From Curvibacter sp. GWA2_63_95 (lineage in GTDB: Bacteria; Pseudomonadota; Gammaproteobacteria; Burkholderiales; Burkholderiaceae_C), in NCBI GenBank assembly GCA_001795455.1, contig MGPB01000022.1, positions 1 through 39,303 on the forward strand: a stretch of 39,303 nt of DNA. Reading direction: 5' to 3'. A model generated the notes under the pieces. That model was given only the letters and a program-made list of their open reading frames with translations. It was not told where the DNA came from and made no database searches. The first letter of the stretch is position 1; each line of letters opens with the position of its first letter. Shown here in pieces: positions 35,501 to 39,303 of the stretch. The position numbers and the translations under genes were made by a program.

Positions 35501-35933
35501 TGCCCAGCAGCGCGGCAAACCAGCTGTGGAAGGTGCGGATCTGCACCGGCCGGCCACCGGCCAGCAGCTGCGCATGCAGGCCGCGCAGCGTCTGCAACTG
35601 GGCGGCATCCGCCGCCTGCCGCACGCCGCGCATCTGCAGCTCCTGCTGCAAACGCGCATCGTCCAGATGGGCAAACTCACGCAACCACTCCTGCAGACGC
35701 TGGCGCATTTCGCCCGCGGCCTTTTTGGTGAAGGTGATGGCCAGAATCTCGTGCGGCTGCGTGCCCTCCAGCAGCGCGCGCAGCATGCGCGACACCAGCA
35801 TCCAGGTCTTGCCCGCGCCCGCGCAGGCCTCTACCGCCACGCTACGGCGCGGATCGCAGGCGATCTCGTAAAAACGCTGGGCCTCGACCAAGCGGCCGTT
35901 GTGCTCGTAGGCTGCGTGCAAGGTGGGGCTCAT
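32583..35933 (-). CDS. addA: AddA-like helicase-nuclease (double-strand break repair)
   Basis: This 1116-residue UvrD/RecB-type enzyme resects DNA ends for homologous recombination. The SF1 helicase has Walker A EACAGAGKTW with Lys42, motif Ia ITFTKKAAGEMRQRL and Walker B LLIDEFQDTNPLQW. Motif III follows as FIVGDPKQSIYRFRRA, then LTIHGAKGLEAPLVL and VALTRTQHTLVIS. The C-terminal PD-(D/E)XK nuclease shows RMDRLV and LDYKSS with Asp1066 and Lys1068. The ATG at 35933 overlaps the addB stop by four bases; an in-frame start nine codons upstream is unlikely. A dispersed repeat encodes residues about 927-947 between the helicase and nuclease parts. With AddB it would replace RecBCD. Confidence 0.93.
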   Translation of the reverse strand: MSPTLHAAYEHNGRLVEAQRFYEIACDPRRSVAVEACAGAGKTWMLVSRMLRALLEGTQPHEILAITFTKKAAGEMRQRLQEWLREFAHLDDARLQQELQMRGVRQAADAAQLQTLRGLHAQLLAGGRPVQIRTFHSWFAALLGSAPLGVLHHLGLPTQYELLENDAVAVAQVWRRFQTRVAGDAVALADYQDAVRLYGRHQTHKALEAALNKRTEFDLADAQGVVEASVQHFTAQFPAFVGLQAPQERLALASVQTLLWDSARALGQCSGKTCLTAASALERALTDAHWPGVVDALFTKTGGPRKLTDKLADLGSVQAAQALLQEVQQAQLQDQAWQHQQRMARLARGLLQDYAALKRERGWLDMGDLERTALVLLSDPELSGWVQERLDARVRHLLIDEFQDTNPLQWQALHSWLSSYAGAGNAPSVFIVGDPKQSIYRFRRAEPQVFRAAKAFVAQGLGGDQLSCDHTRRNAPEIIALVNQTMGQAQEEGAYQDFRAHSTASDKTGQVFKLPRIEREAKADKEALPPEAVWRDSLSMPRHEAEDTRKTLECRQAAQWLAAQMTAGHYQAKDVMVLARKRERLTLMEQELSALGIPAQQPEKAELGEFAEVQDLVALLDVLVSPRHDLALARVLKSPVFGVSDDDLVALVLRLRALQAASEDGTGKGEVPSWWQTLQASAAHDLPPALANVGPTLLRWQQWVAQLPPHDALSAIYDDGDVLARYAAASPPAQRERVLANVRALLNAALQVDGGRYTTAYGLVRALRAGGNPAPVRANAQAVRLLTIHGAKGLEAPLVLMLDTDGEAGKTETMGVLVDWPGEDPHPRRFVFLASESRPPACVVDALAHEQAERSREELNALYVALTRTQHTLVISSLAPHRENAGSWWRRLEGQAQDAPEAPAAAPTDAVGNGGAEEALAPYALKIVKKVALDPVDTAQVAPEKIAELPTKDISEPTESLESRLGQALHRLLEWVQPAPGGYANRPYTWPPAALARVGKEFVLDAAQAQAAVDKAQAVLQGEGAWIWDSAQLAWHANEVPITQRGRLLRMDRLVQQGSGAWWVLDYKSSAQPQQDAALCAQLLGYRDAVALANPGQAVRAAFLTPQGQLIELTPE
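33092..33152 (+). repeat. Dispersed repeat, copy inside addA
   Basis: GCTATCTTTTCAGGAGCTAC continues TTGCGCAGTATCTACGGGGT and CTAGAGCCACTTTTTT, similar to the copies at 4348 and 31200 in the same orientation. On the minus strand it encodes in-frame addA linker residues (VKKVALDPVDTAQVAPEKIA). The frame is intact, which suggests a tolerated insertion in a flexible region. Confidence 0.65.
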
Positions 35934-38584
35934 GCAGCCTCCCAAAAGTCTTTGCGGCACAGGCCCCGCACCTGGCAGAAGTCACACACCGTGCCCTCCC
36001 CCAGCGCCGGCAGTGTGGCGCCCTGGGCAATGCGGGCCATGTCGGTCTGCACCCCGTCAATCAAGGCATCGCGTGCCATCACCACCTCTTGTTGTTCATA
36101 GGCCGCGGTGCCATCCCGCTCACCCACATTCACATAGGCGGCACGCAGCGTGTCGTGTGGCAGAAGTGCGGCATAGAAGGCCATCTGCGTGTCTTCCAGC
36201 GGGTCCTGAATGCGCGTGCGAGTCTTGGCCACGGGTTCGGTTTTGTAGTCCAGCAGCATCACCGTGCCATCGGGCAAGGTATCGGTCCGGTCGGTGCGAC
36301 CGATCAGGGTGACGGGGCCGATGCGCTGGCGCTGCGGCAGCTCGCCGCTGGCAAACACAGCGCCTTGTGCCTCGTGCTGGGTCAGCCAGGCCAGATACCC
36401 ATCTCGCACCGCAGGCCATGCGGCCGCAAACGGCAAAAATTCGCCTTCGGGCAAGGCCATGGCGGCGGTGGCCTCGGTGCTGCACCGGTCCAACAAGGCC
36501 GTGCGTGCGGCCAACTCCGCCACCGGCTGCTCTGCCAAGGCCGCATGGAAGGCCTGCAGCACCGCGTGCAGCCAGAGGCCAAAGTCGCGTTTGTCCACCT
36601 CGGCATCCAGCTCGTCCACGGCGCGCAGGCCCAGCATGCGCTGGGCAAAGAAGCGGTAGGGGCAATGGCGCAAGTCTTCGTAAGCACTGGCCGACAGCGT
36701 GTGCACCGCCAGCGCAGGGCCGGTGGGCTGGGGCGGCACGCAGGACTGGGGCGTGATCCAGCGGGTGCCGCGCGGATCAGCCCCTTCTGTCAACCCAGTG
36801 TCGGCCAGGCGCAGCTGCTGCACCAGCGCGCTGGGCTGCAGCGCTTCGCCCGTGTCGTCGCTGCTGCGCCAGAGCACATCGCAGGCCGGGCTGGCCAGCG
36901 CATGGCGCCAAACCTGGCGCAGCTGGCTTTCCAGCGCCTCGCGCGAGGGCAACCCCAGGGCCGCACGCTGTGCCGGCGTCCAGCCGCCTGCGGGTTCGGG
37001 CGACGGGTTGAGCCGCACCTCGTCACACCCCGCCATCACCACCGCCGCAAAGGGGCGTCCCAGCATCTGGCTCAGCGGCAGGATCACCACCTGCTCCTGG
37101 TCCGGGTAGTCGGGCTGAAAGCTCGCCCCCTCCAGCGCCTGGTTGACCCAGCGTGTGAATTCCATCAGGTCCAGCCGCCGCCCGGCCCACAGCGCCTGGT
37201 CCAGCAGTTGGCTCCATTGCGCCGCGTCGGCAGGTGTGAGCCGCAGCACCGCCAGCAGCTTGCTGCCGGCGCCGTCTTCCTGCAGGCGCAGCCACTGGCC
37301 CGTACGCTGCAAGGCTTGTTGCAAGGCGGCGAGCCAGCCTGCCAGCGGCTTGCGTCCGGCCAGCAGGCCGCGCAACTGCTCCACCTCGGCACAACTGGCC
37401 AGCAACGTGGGGCTTTTCGCCACGGCGGGGCTGCTTGCTACCTGGCGCCAGTCGCGCACCTGGTCGCGGCGTACGGCAGCCTCCATTGCATCAAGCGTAT
37501 CCAGATAAGCCGGGGCCTGCTTCAAGGCGGCCAGTACCGCATCACTGCTGGCGTTCCACTGCGCCGCACGCAACAGCGCCATCACGCTGGCACCGGCCTG
37601 GCTGGTGGAGAGTTTCCAGCCGTTTTCGTCCCGCACCGCCACACCGGCCATGTCCAACAAGGCCCGCACCCGGCGCGTCAGTGCGCGGTCGGCACTCACC
37701 AAAGCCACCGGGTAACGCTCTGCCGCAATGTGCTGCATCAGGCAAGCCGCCGTGCGCTGGGCTTCGTCTTCGGCATCCTCGCAGGCATGCAAGACCAGCG
37801 CTTCGCTAAGAGAGGGCTGTTCATCTACAAGCGATTCGGCCAGAGGCAGGCTTACCAGCTTGTCACCCCAGATTGGGGCCAGACCGGCCGACAAGGCATC
37901 CTGGTTGGCGCCCTGCACCAGCACCAGGCAATCCAGCGCCGCGGGCCATTGGGGATCAAACAGGGCGTCACTGGTGTAGGACGACACCGCCGCCCACTCC
38001 ACCGCCACGCGCGCCACACGCGCCTCCCAGGCCAACGCCTGGCTGTCCATACCCAGGCCCGCGTGCAGGCGTGCGGTCTGGGCCCAGCCCGCACGCTGTG
38101 TGGGCCCGGCCGCCGCGGCCAGGGGTGCCAGCTGGTAGGCGGCTTGCACCAGCAGCGGTGCCAAGGCGTCCTGCCCCTGGGCCCCGCTGCCGGCCAGCAG
38201 CGCCTGCGCGGTCAGGGTATCCACGGCAGGGTCCATGCTGATGTCCTGCGCGTCCAACGCCCGACCGCCGGTAGCAGCCACCCAGTTTTGGGTGGTCTCA
38301 AAGCGCGGCGCAAAGCCGTCCGGATAGCGCCGCGCCCAGAGTCGACTGGCCAGTGGCAGCAGTTGGGCGTAGGGCAGCAGCACCAAGGTGCGCGCCGGGT
38401 GGGCCTGGCGGGCCTGCAACTGGGCCTGGATACGCGGCAAGAGGCCCGTGGCATCCGCCAACCAGAGGGCCATGGCGGGGTGCTCTGCCCCATAACTGAA
38501 GGCCCTGAGACCCGTGGTGCTATCGCTTTTGGCTATGCTCGCCATAGGCGTAGCGGCATGGGGGATGGGCTTGGTTTCTGTCAC
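35930..38584 (-). CDS. addB: AddB-like nuclease subunit with Fe-S staple
   Basis: This 884-residue partner of AddA lacks an N-terminal Walker A and is an inactive-helicase scaffold with a C-terminal PD-(D/E)XK nuclease. The nuclease motif is GRTDRTDTLPDGTVMLLDYKTE with Asp779 and Lys781. Four cysteines in the AddB iron-sulfur pattern are present: Cys641 in LRHCPYRFFA, then Cys867, Cys870 and Cys876 in VCDFCQVRGLC. The start at 38584 is a GTG; a later ATG at residue 14 is a reasonable alternative. It is the first gene of the addB-addA-flavoprotein unit, divergent from trxA with a gap of 46 bases. Confidence 0.9.
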   Translation of the reverse strand: MTETKPIPHAATPMASIAKSDSTTGLRAFSYGAEHPAMALWLADATGLLPRIQAQLQARQAHPARTLVLLPYAQLLPLASRLWARRYPDGFAPRFETTQNWVAATGGRALDAQDISMDPAVDTLTAQALLAGSGAQGQDALAPLLVQAAYQLAPLAAAAGPTQRAGWAQTARLHAGLGMDSQALAWEARVARVAVEWAAVSSYTSDALFDPQWPAALDCLVLVQGANQDALSAGLAPIWGDKLVSLPLAESLVDEQPSLSEALVLHACEDAEDEAQRTAACLMQHIAAERYPVALVSADRALTRRVRALLDMAGVAVRDENGWKLSTSQAGASVMALLRAAQWNASSDAVLAALKQAPAYLDTLDAMEAAVRRDQVRDWRQVASSPAVAKSPTLLASCAEVEQLRGLLAGRKPLAGWLAALQQALQRTGQWLRLQEDGAGSKLLAVLRLTPADAAQWSQLLDQALWAGRRLDLMEFTRWVNQALEGASFQPDYPDQEQVVILPLSQMLGRPFAAVVMAGCDEVRLNPSPEPAGGWTPAQRAALGLPSREALESQLRQVWRHALASPACDVLWRSSDDTGEALQPSALVQQLRLADTGLTEGADPRGTRWITPQSCVPPQPTGPALAVHTLSASAYEDLRHCPYRFFAQRMLGLRAVDELDAEVDKRDFGLWLHAVLQAFHAALAEQPVAELAARTALLDRCSTEATAAMALPEGEFLPFAAAWPAVRDGYLAWLTQHEAQGAVFASGELPQRQRIGPVTLIGRTDRTDTLPDGTVMLLDYKTEPVAKTRTRIQDPLEDTQMAFYAALLPHDTLRAAYVNVGERDGTAAYEQQEVVMARDALIDGVQTDMARIAQGATLPALGEGTVCDFCQVRGLCRKDFWEAA

Positions 38585-38630
38585 AATGCCGCAACTTTAG
38601 CTCTTATAGCAATCTCCCAAAGGAAACACC

Positions 38631-38963
38631 ATGGCCAGCGAGCTCATCAAACATGTCACCGATGCCACCTTCGAAGCCGATGTGCTGGGTGCGGCACAAC
38701 CCATTCTGGTGGACTACTGGGCTGAGTGGTGCGGTCCCTGCAAGATGATCGCCCCCATCCTGGACGAAGTGTCGACCACCTACGCCGGCAAACTGCAGAT
38801 CGCCAAGATGAATGTGGACGAAAACCGCGACATTCCTGCCAAGTTCGGCATCCGCGGTATCCCCACCCTGATGTTGTTCAAGGACGGCCAATTGGCGGCC
38901 ACCAAAGTCGGCGCCCTGAGCAAGGCCCAATTGACCGCCTTCATTGACCAGCAACTGGCCTGA
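38631..38963 (+). CDS. trxA: Thioredoxin
   Basis: This 110-residue cytoplasmic disulfide reductase has the active site WCGPCK with Cys34 and Cys37. [20 protein letters not shown], the conserved cis-proline segment [12 protein letters not shown] and the C-terminal helix all fit thioredoxin 1. An AAAGGA ribosome site lies eight bases before the ATG. It is followed by a hairpin terminator and then rho, a trxA-rho order also known from other proteobacteria. Reduced by thioredoxin reductase, it serves ribonucleotide reductase and other enzymes. Confidence 0.97.
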   Translation: MASELIKHVTDATFEADVLGAAQPILVDYWAEWCGPCKMIAPILDEVSTTYAGKLQIAKMNVDENRDIPAKFGIRGIPTLMLFKDGQLAATKVGALSKAQLTAFIDQQLA

Positions 38964-38972
38964 TGGAGTTCC

Positions 38973-38999
38973 CATCGCCTTGGCAACAAGGCGATGTTT
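38973..38999 (+). terminator. Terminator after trxA
   Basis: CATCGCCTT (38973-38981) pairs perfectly with AAGGCGATG (38988-38996) around a six-base loop and is followed by TTT. The T tract is short, so some read-through into rho is possible. Confidence 0.65.
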
Positions 39000-39250
39000 C
39001 GCGGGGCCGGTCCAAGTTTTGAACCCCTTGGCGGCCCACCGCGGCACACGCAGCAGCCAGCGTGCATGCAAAAAACAGCACGGCTGCGTTTTCCTGTCAT
39101 AATAAATCCCGTTCACCCGCCCACCCCAAGGCAGGCGCCGATTCCCGGCACAGAGCGCAGAGGCACTTACCCAGTTTTGCCTCTCCCCCATTCCCCCAGA
39201 TTTTTGTAATTCGCCGAACATCGGTCAACGCCCTCACCGGGACCCACTCC
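39000..39250 (+). promoter_or_regulatory. rho leader region
   Basis: About 250 non-coding bases precede rho. A CATAAT-like -10 candidate lies at 39098-39103, but without a good -35 box. The downstream leader is C-rich and poor in G (for example CACCCGCCCACCCC near 39114), as expected if Rho binds and autoregulates its own leader. No gene or stable structure was seen in it. Confidence 0.35.
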
Positions 39251-39303
39251 ATGCACTTAAACGAACTCAAGGCACTGCACGTGTCTGAAGTCCTCAAGCA
39301 AGC
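39251..39303 (+). CDS. rho: Transcription termination factor Rho (5' end only)
   Basis: Only 17 codons are visible before the right edge: MHLNELKALHVSEVLKQ. This matches the start of the Rho N-terminal helical domain in betaproteobacteria. Position after trxA supports the call. Rho is the RNA-dependent ATPase that ends transcription. Confidence 0.8.
   Translation, partial: MHLNELKALHVSEVLKQ

Noticed and set aside
34050..36101. A plus-strand open frame of 683 codons opposite addA
   Set aside because: Shadow of addA, which carries the full set of helicase motifs; the antisense product has no family resemblance.
38517..38550. TGCTATCGCTTTTGGCTATG near the addB start as a further repeat copy
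   Set aside because: Only the first part resembles the repeat; the CTAGAGGCC core is missing.
36089..38725. A plus-strand open frame of 878 codons opposite addB
   Set aside because: It is the antisense shadow of a GC-rich gene; composition is rich in Gln, His, Arg and Gly, no domain is recognisable, and addB has clear nuclease and Fe-S motifs.
1..39303. CRISPR arrays, insertion sequences or prophage genes
   Set aside because: No regularly spaced repeats, transposase, integrase or phage structural genes were seen.

Overview
The window is a dense, GC-rich chromosomal segment with typical betaproteobacterial gene neighbourhoods: dnaX-ybaB-recR, rnhA/yafS-like/gloB/mltD, trxA-rho, and moaA-mobA. 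Gene content, codon use and a dispersed AGCTGCT...CTAGAGGCC repeat suggest a member of the Comamonadaceae (Rhodoferax, Polaromonas or Acidovorax type). That assignment is inferred by eye; no database was searched. I see no phage, insertion sequence, tRNA or CRISPR array, and almost every gap is under 250 bases.

Layout. 1-1755 (minus): cheW followed by a chemoreceptor cut by the left edge. 1890-4278 (plus): a wax ester synthase/diacylglycerol acyltransferase and an alpha/beta hydrolase. 4425-7270: soluble inorganic pyrophosphatase and a proton-pumping membrane pyrophosphatase, transcribed divergently from a shared 245-base region with a strong leader hairpin. 7392-12849: a signalling cluster of TonB-dependent receptor, orphan periplasmic ABC-type binding protein and hybrid histidine kinase (minus), converging on a LuxR-type response regulator (plus). 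12946-14743: moaA and mobA for molybdenum cofactor. 14745-19037 (minus): an RND multidrug pump and its adaptor. 19159-22771: rnhA and a yafS-like methyltransferase (minus), divergent from gloB and mltD (plus). 22826-26241 (minus): dnaX, ybaB/ebfC, recR and a MAPEG membrane protein. 26316-31197 (plus): a PotD-like binding protein overlapping a diguanylate cyclase, the SRP RNA gene ffs, and a 7TM diguanylate cyclase. 31264-38584 (minus): addB, addA and a flavoprotein joined by 4-base overlaps. 38631-39303 (plus): trxA and the first codons of rho.

The candidates for little-described biology are these. (1) dnaX carries a run of nine A residues exactly where a gamma subunit should end, and both shifted frames hit a stop within five codons. 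(2) The TonB receptor, binding protein, hybrid kinase and regulator look like one outer-membrane-to-cytoplasm sensing system with no permease. (3) A PotD-like protein is translationally coupled to a diguanylate cyclase, resembling the Vibrio cholerae NspS-MbaA arrangement. (4) A roughly 55-base dispersed repeat occurs about five times in one orientation, and three copies lie in frame inside dnaX, addA and (more diverged) hppA.
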